Both the position numbers and the translations under genes were made by a program. The notes under the pieces are model-generated. The model did not search any database and was not told the DNA's origin. It was given only the letters and a program-made list of their open reading frames with translations. This document shows positions 43,719 through 52,022 of a stretch of DNA of 64,000 nt, piece after piece. Position 1 is the stretch's first letter; the number at the start of each line of letters is the position of its first letter. The stretch is from Mycolicibacterium alvei (GTDB taxonomy: Bacteria; Actinomycetota; Actinomycetes; Mycobacteriales; Mycobacteriaceae): the NCBI RefSeq assembly GCF_010727325.1, contig NZ_AP022565.1, positions 5,146,001 to 5,210,000 of the forward strand, written 5' to 3'.

Positions 43719-44591
43719 ATGAGCACCCCTGACGCGCCGCAGCTACCTGCCCAGACGCCGACGTGTTACCGGCATCCGGACCGTCCCACCTATGTGCGCT
43801 GCACTCGCTGCCAGCGCCCTGTCTGCCCGGAGTGCATGCGCTCGGCTGCCGTGGGCCACCAGTGCCTGGACTGCGTCAACGAGGGAGTCAAGTCGGTCCA
43901 GGCGACGCGCACCCAGTTCGGCGGGGTGGCCCGCACCGGCGCGCCGATCCTGACCTATGCCCTGATCGCGGTCAACGTCGTGATGTTCGTCCTGCAGATG
44001 GTCTCGGGAAATCTGGAGAAGGAACTGACCCTGTGGCCCCCGGGCGTCGCCGCTCACGACCAGTACTACCGCCTGGTGACCTCGATGTTCCTGCACTACG
44101 GCGCCATGCACCTGCTGTTCAACATGTGGGCGCTCTACGTGGTGGGTCCGCCCCTGGAGCAGTGGTTGGGCCGGTTGCGGTTCGGGGCGCTCTACGCGCT
44201 CAGCGGGCTGGGTGGCTCGGTGCTGGTCTACCTGCTGTCCCCGCTGAACACCGCGACGGCCGGCGCCTCCGGCGCGATCTTCGGACTGTTCGGCGCGATC
44301 TTCGTCGTCGCCCGCAAACTCAACCTCGACGTCCGCATGATCGCCGCGGTGGTGGTCATCAACCTGGTGTTCACGTTCGCCGGGCCTGCGCTGGGGACCG
44401 GGGCGATCAGCTGGCAGGGCCACGTCGGCGGTCTGATCACGGGTGCGGGCATCGCCGCGGCCTACGTGTATGCCCCGCGTGCGCGTCGCAATGCCGTCCA
44501 GGCCGGGGTCTCGGTGGCGGTGCTGCTGGCCTTCCTTGCGTTGATCGCCTGGCGTTCGAACCATCTGCTGACGATGTTCGGAATGGCCTGA
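43719..44591 (+). CDS. Rhomboid intramembrane protease with N-terminal zinc-finger
   Basis: Rhomboid serine protease of 290 residues. The N-terminal 55 residues form a B-box/zinc-ribbon type motif (CYRHPDRPTYVRC-TRC, CPEC, GHQCLDC). Six helices follow. Catalytic Ser184 is in GASGAIFG and His235 in GHVGG; the HLLFNMWALYVVGPPLE stretch is conserved. Substrates are membrane proteins; unknown here. An upstream GTG at 43716, with TAGGCT (43705-43710) 5 nt before it, may be the leaderless true start. It resembles the Rv0110-type rhomboids; M. tuberculosis has none in this place. Confidence 0.88.
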   Translation: MSTPDAPQLPAQTPTCYRHPDRPTYVRCTRCQRPVCPECMRSAAVGHQCLDCVNEGVKSVQATRTQFGGVARTGAPILTYALIAVNVVMFVLQMVSGNLEKELTLWPPGVAAHDQYYRLVTSMFLHYGAMHLLFNMWALYVVGPPLEQWLGRLRFGALYALSGLGGSVLVYLLSPLNTATAGASGAIFGLFGAIFVVARKLNLDVRMIAAVVVINLVFTFAGPALGTGAISWQGHVGGLITGAGIAAAYVYAPRARRNAVQAGVSVAVLLAFLALIAWRSNHLLTMFGMA

Positions 44592-44592
44592 G

Positions 44593-44620
44593 CCGCACCT
44601 AGATCGCCGCACCTAGATCG
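44593..44620. repeat. 14-bp tandem duplication at the 3' end of the FAD oxidase gene
   Basis: CCGCACCTAGATCG occurs twice in direct tandem (44593-44606 and 44607-44620). The second copy contains the last codons and stop of the minus-strand oxidase; the first copies it just past the end. The rhomboid gene ends 2 bp upstream. It looks like a small recent duplication with no coding effect. Confidence 0.85.
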
Positions 44621-45968
44621 CGGCACCGGGATTGAGGATGTTCTGCGGGTCCAGCGCGAGTTTGATCCGGTGATTGAGTTCCACGGCGTCCGGGCCGATC
44701 TGGCCGGCCAGCCACGGTTGCTTGAGCCGGCCCACGCCGTGCTCGCCGGTGATGGTGCCACCCAGGCCGACGGCGAGGTCCATGATCTCGCCGAAGGCCA
44801 GCTGGGCCCGCGCGGCCATGTCGGCATCGGCCGGATCGAACACGATCAGCGGGTGGGTGTTGCCGTCGCCGGCGTGGGCGATCACCGAGATCAGTAGATC
44901 CCGATGCGCCGCGATCTCGGCCACCCCGCTGACCAGTTCGGCCAGTGCGGGCAGTGGCACGCCGACATCTTCGAGCAGCAGTGAGCCCTTGGCCTCCACC
45001 GCCGGGATGGCGAACCGGCGGGCTGCCACGAACGCTTCGCCCTCGTCCGGATCGGAAGTGGAAAACACCTCGGTGGCACCGCATTCGGTGAACACCTGCG
45101 CCATGAATTCAGCGTCGTCGGCGCCGGCGGCACCGCGGTCGTCGGAGGCGGCCACCATCATCGCCGCGGCGTTGCGATCCAGGCCCATCTTGAGCTTGTC
45201 CTCGACGGCGTTGATCGCCACCGAATCCATGAACTCCAGCATGGACGGCCGGATCTTTCCGGTGATCTTCACGACCGAGTTCGAGGCGGCCTCGACCGAG
45301 TCGAACGTCGCCACCACGGTGCAAGGGGAGTGCTGCGGAGGTAGCAGCCTCAGCGTCGCTTCGGTGACCACGCCCAAGGTGCCCTCGCTGCCGACGAACA
45401 GCTTGGTCAGACTCAGGCCCGCAACGTCTTTCAGCCTCGGACCGCCCAAGCGCACCGCGGTGCCGTCGGCCAGCACCACCTGCAGGCCGAGCACATAATC
45501 GGTCGTCACGCCGTACTTGACGCAACACAACCCGCCGGCGTTGGTGGCGACATTGCCGCCGATGCTGCATATCTCAAACGACGACGGATCGGGCGGGTAC
45601 CACAGCCCGTGTGCGGCAACGGCTTTTTTCACCTCGGCATTGAGCAGGCCGGGTTGCACCACGGCGGTGCGGGTGACGGGATCGACGGTGATGTCCCGCA
45701 TCTTCTCGGTGGACAGCACGATGCCGCCGTCGAGCGCTGTCGCGCCGCCGGACAACCCGGTCCCGGCACCGCGGGGCACGACCGCCACCCGGTGAGTGCT
45801 GGCCCAGCGCAGTACCGCCTGCACCTCCTCGGTGCGGGTGGGCCGGACCACGGCCAGCGGCGTGCCTGCGGCCGGATCGGCGGCCCGGTCCTGGCGGTAG
45901 GAGGCCAGGATGTCGGGGTCGGTGACAACGACACCTTCGGGCAGTTCGGCGATCAGCTCTGACAGCAC
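44613..45968 (-). CDS. FAD-linked oxidase, glycolate/D-lactate dehydrogenase type (Rv1257c-like)
   Basis: Flavoprotein oxidase of 451 residues, matching Rv1257c (455) in place and length. FAD motifs: VAVVPRGAGTGLSGGATAL, SIGGNVATNAGGLCCVKYGVTTDYVLGLQ and VGSEGTLGVVTEATL. The C-terminal motif pair HAGDGNTHP and TGEHGVGRLKQPWL is typical of GlcD/D-LDH enzymes. It is a family member distinct from the enzyme at 33345-34709. GTG start. It has no iron-sulfur partner (GlcF-like) adjacent. Confidence 0.88.
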   Translation of the reverse strand: MLSELIAELPEGVVVTDPDILASYRQDRAADPAAGTPLAVVRPTRTEEVQAVLRWASTHRVAVVPRGAGTGLSGGATALDGGIVLSTEKMRDITVDPVTRTAVVQPGLLNAEVKKAVAAHGLWYPPDPSSFEICSIGGNVATNAGGLCCVKYGVTTDYVLGLQVVLADGTAVRLGGPRLKDVAGLSLTKLFVGSEGTLGVVTEATLRLLPPQHSPCTVVATFDSVEAASNSVVKITGKIRPSMLEFMDSVAINAVEDKLKMGLDRNAAAMMVAASDDRGAAGADDAEFMAQVFTECGATEVFSTSDPDEGEAFVAARRFAIPAVEAKGSLLLEDVGVPLPALAELVSGVAEIAAHRDLLISVIAHAGDGNTHPLIVFDPADADMAARAQLAFGEIMDLAVGLGGTITGEHGVGRLKQPWLAGQIGPDAVELNHRIKLALDPQNILNPGAAI

Positions 45969-45990
45969 ACCGCGATCCTACGAGCGGGCG

Positions 45991-46479
45991 TCAGCCGACG
46001 GCGAATACCCGGTAGTGGACCTCGCACAGCGATATCTGGTTGATGGCGACGGTGTGGACGGCGTTCAGCCACCGGTAGCGTTCGTCGTCGGTCTCGAACA
46101 GCGGACTGGACCGTGCGGTCATCTCGTCGTGACGGATCAGCTCTCCGGCGGCGAACCGATCGGCGGCCGCCTTGTCCATCTGGACCCGGCCGGTGTTGGT
46201 CAGGTGGATGACGGCGCCGTCGTCGGTGCGCAGGGTGGCCCGCACATCCAGGCGTGCCACCCCGTCGGTGCCGAGCAGGACCCAATCTCCGCCGCCGGGC
46301 AGAACGTCGGCCGCGATCCGCGGTCCGACGCACCGGCCCTCCTTGATGACGTAGGTCATCCGCGTGCCCACGGGTGTGGCGAAAACCTGTGCCGACTCGA
46401 AGGTGATGCGCATGTCGAGTAGGTGGTCGAAGGCCGGGGTGGCCTCGATGTCGACGAGAGCTGTTGTCAGTGTGGTCAT
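45991..46479 (-). CDS. DUF3237 domain protein
   Basis: Soluble protein of 162 residues matching DUF3237: ITFESAQVFATPVGTRMTYVIKEGRCVGPRIAADVLPGGGDWVLLGTDGVARLDVRATLRTDDGAVIHLTNTGRV, ending ISLCEVHYRVF. DUF3237 proteins are small beta-barrel-like proteins found with aromatic or lipid catabolism genes; role unknown. It begins 12 bp after the maleylpyruvate-isomerase-like gene, so the two are an operon divergent from the HxlR gene. Confidence 0.85.
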   Translation of the reverse strand: MTTLTTALVDIEATPAFDHLLDMRITFESAQVFATPVGTRMTYVIKEGRCVGPRIAADVLPGGGDWVLLGTDGVARLDVRATLRTDDGAVIHLTNTGRVQMDKAAADRFAAGELIRHDEMTARSSPLFETDDERYRWLNAVHTVAINQISLCEVHYRVFAVG

Positions 46480-46491
46480 TTCGGCCTTCTC

Positions 46492-47181
46492 CTAGAGTGG
46501 GCGGATCGCGGCACCGATCAGGTCGTCGGCCTCGCCGCGGCGCAGCATGAGCCGCGCGATCGCGTCATCGGAGCCGTCGATGCGGTGCTCCTCGGCCCCC
46601 GGGCCCTGCGCCCAGTTCTTCCCGGTCCAGGTGATCGCCATCGACTTCGACGACGCGTTCAGGCGCAGGGTGACGGGCCCGCTCTCCAGAGGCTGGGCCT
46701 GGCGCAGCAGGAACAGCTCGCCGAATCCGAGGATCGCCTCGATGGTGGCGGGGGAGAACGTCGAGTGCCGTTCGCCGGTGGCCACTTTCAGATCGTCGAG
46801 GTGTACCCCGAATTCCAGGATCAGCGAGTTCAGTGCAGCGGCCACCGGGAAGTCGCCGAACGGGGTCGGTATCACCGGCCACTGACTGGGTGCCTGGTCG
46901 AACGCGGCCTGCAGGTGTGCGATCGCCAGCCGGATGGCGGCCGACAGGTCGGGGTTGGCCAGGGTGAGTTCTCCTGGCGGCGTGGTGATCTGGGCCCGGG
47001 CGCGGTGGTAGGACTCCGCGTCGCGGAAGCTGACGACGGCCACGTGGTCGGCCAGGTCGTCGATGGTCCACCCCGCGCACGGAGTGGGGGAGCGGCGCTG
47101 GGCCGGGTCGAGGCTTTCGAGCAGGTCGGCGAAGGCGAGGGCTTCGTGGCTGGCGGCGGTGAGCAGATCGTCGAGGGTCAT
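46492..47181 (-). CDS. Mycothiol-dependent maleylpyruvate isomerase-like metalloenzyme
   Basis: Protein of 229 residues. The N-terminal DinB-like four-helix part has the metal motif: PCAGWTIDDLADHVA (His), YHRARA, and LEFGVHLDDLK; these are the usual triad positions. A C-terminal SCP2-like half follows (LRLNASSKSMAITWTGKNW... GSDDAIARLMLRRGEAD). Members of this family handle mycothiol conjugates; the substrate is not known. The start is leaderless: TTGTTT and TAGCGT, 17 nt apart, end 6 nt before the ATG. It is divergent from the HxlR gene and shares its operator region. Confidence 0.82.
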   Translation of the reverse strand: MTLDDLLTAASHEALAFADLLESLDPAQRRSPTPCAGWTIDDLADHVAVVSFRDAESYHRARAQITTPPGELTLANPDLSAAIRLAIAHLQAAFDQAPSQWPVIPTPFGDFPVAAALNSLILEFGVHLDDLKVATGERHSTFSPATIEAILGFGELFLLRQAQPLESGPVTLRLNASSKSMAITWTGKNWAQGPGAEEHRIDGSDDAIARLMLRRGEADDLIGAAIRPL

Positions 47182-47187
47182 GTCGTC

Positions 47188-47216
47188 ACGCTAGAACCGT
47201 TGCTTGGAAAAAACAA
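47188..47216 (-). promoter_or_regulatory. Promoter of the maleylpyruvate isomerase-like operon
   Basis: TTGTTT (47216-47211), 17 nt spacer, TAGCGT (47193-47188), then 6 nt to the ATG at 47181. Good match to a leaderless sigma A promoter. An imperfect CTTG/CAAG inverted repeat (47203-47217) overlaps it and includes a second TTGGAA half-site. Confidence 0.6.
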
Positions 47217-47224
47217 GTAGTAAG

Positions 47225-47237
47225 TTGGAAATTCCAA
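47225..47237. promoter_or_regulatory. Operator palindrome between divergent HxlR and isomerase genes
   Basis: TTGGAA-A-TTCCAA is a perfect 13-bp palindrome. It sits just before the -10 box (TATCCT, 47245-47250) of the HxlR gene and just upstream of the divergent promoter. Binding would repress both. The HxlR protein is the obvious candidate ligand. Confidence 0.6.
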
Positions 47238-47244
47238 TTACAGT

Positions 47245-47259
47245 TATCCTGTCCCTATG
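47245..47259 (+). promoter_or_regulatory. -10 box and leaderless start of the HxlR gene
   Basis: TATCCT (47245-47250) lies 6 nt before the ATG at 47257. No Shine-Dalgarno precedes the ATG. The palindrome at 47225-47237 would fall in the -35/-10 region. Confidence 0.55.
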
Positions 47260-47907
47260 GCGTCACGGTCGTACGGACAGCACTGCGCACTGGCAAAGAG
47301 CCTCGATCTGGTCGGGGATCGCTGGACCCTGCTGGTCGTCCGCGACCTCCTCGAGGGTCCCAAGCGCTATGGGGATCTCTTGGGCTCGTTGGCTCCAATC
47401 GCCACCGACATGCTGGCTGGGCGGCTGCGCGACCTGGAGGCGCACGGTTTGGTGCGCAAGCGCACGCTGCCCAAACCCGCGTCGACGACGGTGTACGAGC
47501 TCACCGAGGACGGCCAGGCCCTCGAGGACGTGATCAACGCGTACACCCGGTGGGGTCGGCACCTGATCGAAACCCGTGTGCCCGGGGACGCGGTACGGCC
47601 CGAGTGGCTGATCCGCGCGGTGCGTGCCTTCGTCCGTGCCGACCGGGACGGGCCGCCGGTCACCGTGCGCCTGATGACCCCGGAGGGGCAGGCGACCGTC
47701 GAGATCAGCCCGGACCGCGTCGACGCGTGCGAGGACGGAACGGCTGCCGACGTGACGCTCACGGGCGAGGCCGATGTGTTGGGTGCGGCGATGGACCCCG
47801 CGCAGGTGCCTGCCCTGGTAGCCGACGGCAGGTTGGTGATCGACGGCGATCCCGCCGCGGTCAGGCGGTTGGCGAAGGTTTTTGCCCCACCGCGGGTCAG
47901 GAGTTAG
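47257..47907 (+). CDS. HxlR family regulator with C-terminal SCP2-like domain
   Basis: Regulator of 216 residues. Residues 1-95 are an HxlR/MarR winged helix (CALAKSLDLVGDRWTLLVVRDLLEGPKRYGDLLGSLAPIATDMLAGRLRDLEAHGLV). The C-terminal half resembles an SCP2-type lipid-binding domain (VRLMTPEGQATVEISPDR... VTLTGEADVLGAAM... GRLVIDGDPAAVRRL), likely the ligand sensor. It is divergent from the isomerase-DUF3237 operon with a palindromic operator between, and its last 11 bp overlap the convergent Tap-like gene. Probably controls the divergent operon and itself. Confidence 0.86.
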   Translation: MASRSYGQHCALAKSLDLVGDRWTLLVVRDLLEGPKRYGDLLGSLAPIATDMLAGRLRDLEAHGLVRKRTLPKPASTTVYELTEDGQALEDVINAYTRWGRHLIETRVPGDAVRPEWLIRAVRAFVRADRDGPPVTVRLMTPEGQATVEISPDRVDACEDGTAADVTLTGEADVLGAAMDPAQVPALVADGRLVIDGDPAAVRRLAKVFAPPRVRS

Positions 47908-49123
47908 GCCGGTCCAGCTCGCGCAGCGCGGTCAGGAACACCGCGGCCAGGCCGAGCGCCAGCATCGGCAGGGACAGCGCCAGGAACGTCGCGTGCAACC
48001 CGGCGGCATCGGCCAGCGGCCCGGCCAGGATCAGCCCGAGCGGGCCCGCGGCGTAGGCCAGCGAACCCATTACCCCGACCACCCGGCCGCGCAGGTGGTG
48101 CGGGGCGGTGGTCTGCATGACGTAGTTGTAGATCGGCGCGATCGGTCCGTAGACGAACCCGACGATCGCACACAGCACCAGGATCAGTGGAAGCGGCGGC
48201 AGGAACGCGATCACCGTCATCGCCAACCCGAGCGTGATCACCGCGGTCAGCATGGTGGCCCGTCGGCTCAGGGTGTTCGACAGCGCCGCCCAACTCAGCG
48301 CACCCAGCAGCCCGCCGATGCTCAGCGCCATCAGCACCCAGCCCAGTTCGGTGGGTTCGTTGCGGTCGGTGAAGTACTTCGGGAACAGGACGGATTCCAT
48401 CGGCATGTACAGGCCGGTCGCCACCAGATCGACGATCGCCAGCGTGCGCAATACCGGTGTGTGCCAGACGAATCGAAGCCCTTCAGCAATGCCCGCGAAC
48501 ACACCCTCGGTCAGCATCGAACGGTCCGGCGTGCCCGCGCCCTCCAGTCGCAGCATCGAGATGGCCAGGATCGAACAGCAGAACGCCCCGGCCGTCACCC
48601 ACATGGTGTTGATCCCGCCCAGGGTGGCGATCAGCAGGCCGCCGATCCCGGGACCGACGATGTAGGCCAGGTTGAACACCGCCTCGTACACGCTGTTGGC
48701 GCGGTCCAGCGTCCAACCGGCCCGGCCGGCGGCCTCGGGCAACATCGTCTCGCGTGCCGTCATCCCGGCCGGGTCGAAGAACGCACCGAGTGCGGCCAGG
48801 GCCGCCAGCACTGCCACATTGACCGCGTCCACCCCGAAGATCAGGGCCAGCGTCGGCACTGCCGCGACCGACAGGGCCGAGAGCAGATCGGAGATCATCG
48901 AGACCCGTCGCCGGCCCAGATAGTCGACGGCGGCCCCGGCGATCAGGGTGGCGACCAACAGCGGCAGGGTTCCGGCCATCGCGACGATGGACGCGTCGAC
49001 CGCGGATCCGTTGCGCTGCAATACCAGCCACGGGAACGCGACAATCGTGATGCCGTTGCCCGCACCGGCCGTCAACGCGGCGAACAGGATCAACAGCAGT
49101 GGGCCGCGCTTGGTGTTCGTCAT
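47897..49123 (-). CDS. tap: Tap-like MFS efflux protein (Rv1258c-like)
   Basis: MFS exporter of 408 residues, about twelve helices, of the MFS_3/EntS-like type to which mycobacterial Tap (Rv1258c, 419 residues) belongs. Tap exports tetracycline, spectinomycin and related drugs. Visible features include [31 protein letters not shown] (helix 1), [18 protein letters not shown] (motif A), and [20 protein letters not shown]. Position just before udgB matches Rv1258c-Rv1259. Whether it exports drugs here is an inference from the homologue. Confidence 0.85.
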   Translation of the reverse strand: MTNTKRGPLLLILFAALTAGAGNGITIVAFPWLVLQRNGSAVDASIVAMAGTLPLLVATLIAGAAVDYLGRRRVSMISDLLSALSVAAVPTLALIFGVDAVNVAVLAALAALGAFFDPAGMTARETMLPEAAGRAGWTLDRANSVYEAVFNLAYIVGPGIGGLLIATLGGINTMWVTAGAFCCSILAISMLRLEGAGTPDRSMLTEGVFAGIAEGLRFVWHTPVLRTLAIVDLVATGLYMPMESVLFPKYFTDRNEPTELGWVLMALSIGGLLGALSWAALSNTLSRRATMLTAVITLGLAMTVIAFLPPLPLILVLCAIVGFVYGPIAPIYNYVMQTTAPHHLRGRVVGVMGSLAYAAGPLGLILAGPLADAAGLHATFLALSLPMLALGLAAVFLTALRELDRPNS

Positions 49124-49190
49124 GGGGTATCGCGGCGAATCTACAGCGCGCCCGCACCCGCCGCGACGGAATTTCCGGCACAGTGGACGA

Positions 49191-50048
49191 GTGCCGATCC
49201 CTCAGCTCCCACATCCAAGGACGGCAGAACTGTTCACTTCGCCGGTGCCACCCGGTGCGGGTTGGCCCGGTGATCCGGCGGATGCGACGACGCCGGTGGC
49301 GAAAACGGCCGCGCAGGTACGGAAACTGGCCGCTCGGGCCGCCACGGTGGGTGAACTGGATGCGGCTATCTCGGTGTGCCGGGCCTGCCCTCGGCTGGTC
49401 GCCTGGCGCGAGGAGGTGGCCGTCGTCAAGCGGAAATCTTTTGCCGACCAACCATATTGGGGACGACCGGCGACGGGTCTCGGCGCAGAGAGCGCTGGCA
49501 TCTTCATCGTCGGGCTGGCCCCCGCCGCCCACGGAGCCAACCGCACGGGGCGGGTGTTCACCGGGGACAGGTCCGGGGATTTTCTGTTCGCCGCGCTGCA
49601 CCGGGCCGGGCTGGCCAACCAGGAGGTGTGCGTCGATGCCGCCGACGGCATGCAGCTGATCGGCACCCGCATGGCCGCGGCCGTGCGCTGTGCACCGCCG
49701 GGCAACGCGCCCACCCCGGCCGAGCGGGCCACCTGCGCGCCGTGGCTGCAGGCCGAGTGGCGACTGGTCGGGCCGTCGGTTCGGGTGGTCATCGCGTTGG
49801 GCGGGTTCGCGTGGCGGGCGGCGCTGGAGCTGGTCGGGGATCGTCCCAAACCCGCGCCCAAGTTCGGTCACGGTGCGACGGCGCAGCTGACTTCGTCGTT
49901 CGGCCCGGTCACCCTGCTCGGCTGCTTTCACCCCAGCCAGCAGAACACCTTCACCGGCCGGCTCACCCCGGCCATGCTCGACGACATCTTCACCACCGCC
50001 AAGCACCTGGTGGCGCAGGCCGACGGGAACGAACCGGACCGCTCGTGA
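49191..50048 (+). CDS. udgB: Uracil-DNA glycosylase, family 5 (UdgB)
   Basis: Iron-sulfur uracil-DNA glycosylase of 285 residues; it removes uracil and other deaminated bases. The four cluster cysteines are C63, C66 (CRAC), C167 and C182. The family-5 catalytic motif is [13 protein letters not shown] (109-120; no catalytic Asp/Asn as in family 1), and the late motif is HPSQQNTF (247-254). GTG 49191 is chosen; the open frame runs upstream to 48948 in the Tap gene, but that stretch is unlike Rv1259 (299 residues). Adjacent to LLM oxidoreductase with 13 bp between. Confidence 0.92.
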   Translation: MPIPQLPHPRTAELFTSPVPPGAGWPGDPADATTPVAKTAAQVRKLAARAATVGELDAAISVCRACPRLVAWREEVAVVKRKSFADQPYWGRPATGLGAESAGIFIVGLAPAAHGANRTGRVFTGDRSGDFLFAALHRAGLANQEVCVDAADGMQLIGTRMAAAVRCAPPGNAPTPAERATCAPWLQAEWRLVGPSVRVVIALGGFAWRAALELVGDRPKPAPKFGHGATAQLTSSFGPVTLLGCFHPSQQNTFTGRLTPAMLDDIFTTAKHLVAQADGNEPDRS

Positions 50049-50061
50049 CGTTGACGCTGGC

Positions 50062-51111
50062 ATGCGGCTTTCTGTCCTCGACCTCGTCCCGGTACGCACC
50101 GACCAGTCCACCGCCGATGCCCTGACGGCCACGACTCACCTGGCGCAGACCGCTGACCGGCTCGGATACACCCGCTACTGGCTCGCCGAGCACCACAACA
50201 TGCCCGCGGTGGCGGCCACCAGCCCGCCGGTGCTGATCGCCCATCTGGCCGCGCACACCACGCAGCTGCGGCTGGGGTCGGGTGGGGTGATGCTGCCCAA
50301 CCATGCGCCGCTGGCGGTGGCCGAGCAGTTCGCGCTGCTCGAGGCCGCCCACCCCGGCCGTATCGACCTCGGTATCGGCCGGGCACCTGGCTCGGATCCC
50401 GTAACCTCGCTGGCGCTGCGCGGTGCCGCCGGCCGAGATGATCGCGACATCGAGGCATTCCCGCAGTACCTCGACGATGTGGTGGCGCTGATGAGTGCGC
50501 GCGGGGTGCGGGTGACTCTGCCACGGGATCTGATGCGGGAGAACTACGTGCTCAAGGCGACGCCGGCGGCGGTCACCGAGCCGCGGATGTGGCTGCTCGG
50601 CTCGTCGATGTACTCGGCGCACCTGGCCGCGGCCAAGGGGCTGCCCTACGTGTTCGCCCACCATTTCTCGGGGCACGGCACTGCCGAGGCGCTGGCCGTC
50701 TACCGCGACGAGTTCCAGCCCAGCGATCTGGCGGCCGAGCCCGTGACCTTCCTTACCGTGAATGCCTCGGTGGCCGAGACTCGGGAAGAAGCGCAGGCAC
50801 TTCTGCTACCGCAACTGCAGATGATGGGCCGACTGCGCACCGGGCAGCCACTCGGTGCCCTGGACCTGGTCGAGGATGCCCAGGCCAGCACCCTCACTCC
50901 GCAGGCCCAGGCGGTCGTGGCCTCCGGGCTTCAGCGTGCTGTGGTCGGCTCGCCCACCGAGGCCGCCGACCAGGTCCGGGCCCTGGCCGAAGAATTCGAC
51001 GTCGACGAGGTCATGGTCAACCCGGTGGGCTCGGCTCGCCGCGGGGCCGATCCGGCGACCGCGACGGCCCGTGACACCACCCTGGAACTGCTCGCCAAGG
51101 AGCTGTTCTGA
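50062..51111 (+). CDS. Luciferase-like (LLM class) flavin-dependent oxidoreductase
   Basis: TIM-barrel monooxygenase of 349 residues, FMN or F420 using. Typical motifs: YWLAEHHNMPAVAATSPPVLIAHLAAHT, LGSGGVMLPNHAPLAVAEQFALLEA, RIDLGIGRAPGSDP (substrate/cofactor loop). The MsnO8-type group is the nearest by look. M. tuberculosis has an FAD-dependent oxidoreductase (Rv1260) at this spot, so the gene is a replacement. Substrate unknown. Confidence 0.85.
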   Translation: MRLSVLDLVPVRTDQSTADALTATTHLAQTADRLGYTRYWLAEHHNMPAVAATSPPVLIAHLAAHTTQLRLGSGGVMLPNHAPLAVAEQFALLEAAHPGRIDLGIGRAPGSDPVTSLALRGAAGRDDRDIEAFPQYLDDVVALMSARGVRVTLPRDLMRENYVLKATPAAVTEPRMWLLGSSMYSAHLAAAKGLPYVFAHHFSGHGTAEALAVYRDEFQPSDLAAEPVTFLTVNASVAETREEAQALLLPQLQMMGRLRTGQPLGALDLVEDAQASTLTPQAQAVVASGLQRAVVGSPTEAADQVRALAEEFDVDEVMVNPVGSARRGADPATATARDTTLELLAKELF

Positions 51112-51121
51112 GGCGTCAGTT

Positions 51122-51571
51122 CTATGGCGTCAGCACGACCACCGGAATGGGGCGTGTGGTCCGCTTCTGATAGCCGATGTAGCGGTTCTTGTTGCCCCTC
51201 ATGTTGTTCACGAGCTCCCACAACCGTGGGTAGTCGGGGTCTCCGGGTAACACCGGCCTGGCCGTCACGCCGAGTCGTTTGGGACCGACGTTGATCTCGA
51301 CCTGCGGTTTGGCCTTGAGGTTGTGGTACCAGCCCGGTGACGTGGGCTCGCCGCCCTTGGATGCCACCACCAGGTAATCGGCGCCGTCCTTTGCATAGGT
51401 CAGTGAATTAGCTCGCTGCTTGCCGGTTTTGGCGCCGACGGTATGCAGGATCAGCGCCGGCGGGCCACCCGGGATCGTATGTCCGATCCGGCCGTCGGTG
51501 GCTTTGTAGATCTTGTCGTGCAACAACAGCATCGGGAGGCCGATGTAACGCTCCCACCAGGGCATGCTCAT
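51122..51571 (-). CDS. Deazaflavin (F420)-dependent nitroreductase family protein (Rv1261c-like)
   Basis: Small split-barrel protein of 149 residues, the same length as Rv1261c. It shows the DDN family motif TKQRANSLTYAKDG-like TGKQRANSLTYAKDGADYLVVASKGGEPTSPGWYHNLKAKPQVEINVG, where the conserved W-Y-H-N-L and basic residues bind F420. Related to Ddn/FDOR-A enzymes that act on menaquinone and on nitroimidazole prodrugs. ATG 51571 is 4 bp after the HIT stop, so both are cotranscribed. Confidence 0.86.
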   Translation of the reverse strand: MSMPWWERYIGLPMLLLHDKIYKATDGRIGHTIPGGPPALILHTVGAKTGKQRANSLTYAKDGADYLVVASKGGEPTSPGWYHNLKAKPQVEINVGPKRLGVTARPVLPGDPDYPRLWELVNNMRGNKNRYIGYQKRTTRPIPVVVLTP

Positions 51572-51575
51572 GGGC

Positions 51576-52013
51576 TCAATCCTGCGCGGATTCGTCGAGT
51601 TGCGCCAGCGCTGCACGGAGCAGCCGTCCCGATTCCTCTCGGTTCGGATCGCGGCGCACCACCATGCCCTTGACGAAGGACAGTTTGTCGCCGGACTGTC
51701 GCGGCACCACGTGCAGGTGGATGTGGAACACGCTCTGGAACGCGGCCCTGCCGTCGTTGATCGCGATGTTGTTACCGTCGGCGTGCAGCCCGGATTGCCG
51801 CGCTGCACGGGCGATGCGCTGGCCGATGTTGGCCATCGCGGCCACCGTCTCCGCCGGCGTATCCGTCAGGTCGACGGTGTGCCGCTTCGGGATCACCAGG
51901 GTGTGTCCCCGGGTGAACGGCCTGATATCGAGAATGCCCAGATAGTCGTCGTCCTCGTAGATACGGATGGCGGGGGCCTCCCCGGCGACGATGGCGCAGA
52001 ACACACAAGGCAT
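51576..52013 (-). CDS. HIT family (histidine triad) nucleotide-binding protein (Rv1262c-like)
   Basis: Protein of 145 residues (Rv1262c has 144). The histidine triad HIHLHVVPR (residues ~97-105) is intact, preceded by NNIAINDGRAAFQSVFH. An N-terminal CVFC pair (residues 3-6, PCVFCAIVAGEAPA) may bind zinc as in Hint-type proteins. It hydrolyses phosphoramidates or dinucleotides; precise substrate unknown. Followed 4 bp later by the FDOR gene, preceded by a VOC gene 9 bp upstream. Confidence 0.9.
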   Translation of the reverse strand: MPCVFCAIVAGEAPAIRIYEDDDYLGILDIRPFTRGHTLVIPKRHTVDLTDTPAETVAAMANIGQRIARAARQSGLHADGNNIAINDGRAAFQSVFHIHLHVVPRQSGDKLSFVKGMVVRRDPNREESGRLLRAALAQLDESAQD

Positions 52014-52022
52014 GCCGCAACG

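Noticed and set aside
47897..49123. Assignment of Tap as a proven drug exporter
   Set aside because: Only position and family type were seen; drug transport is known for Rv1258c, not shown for this copy.
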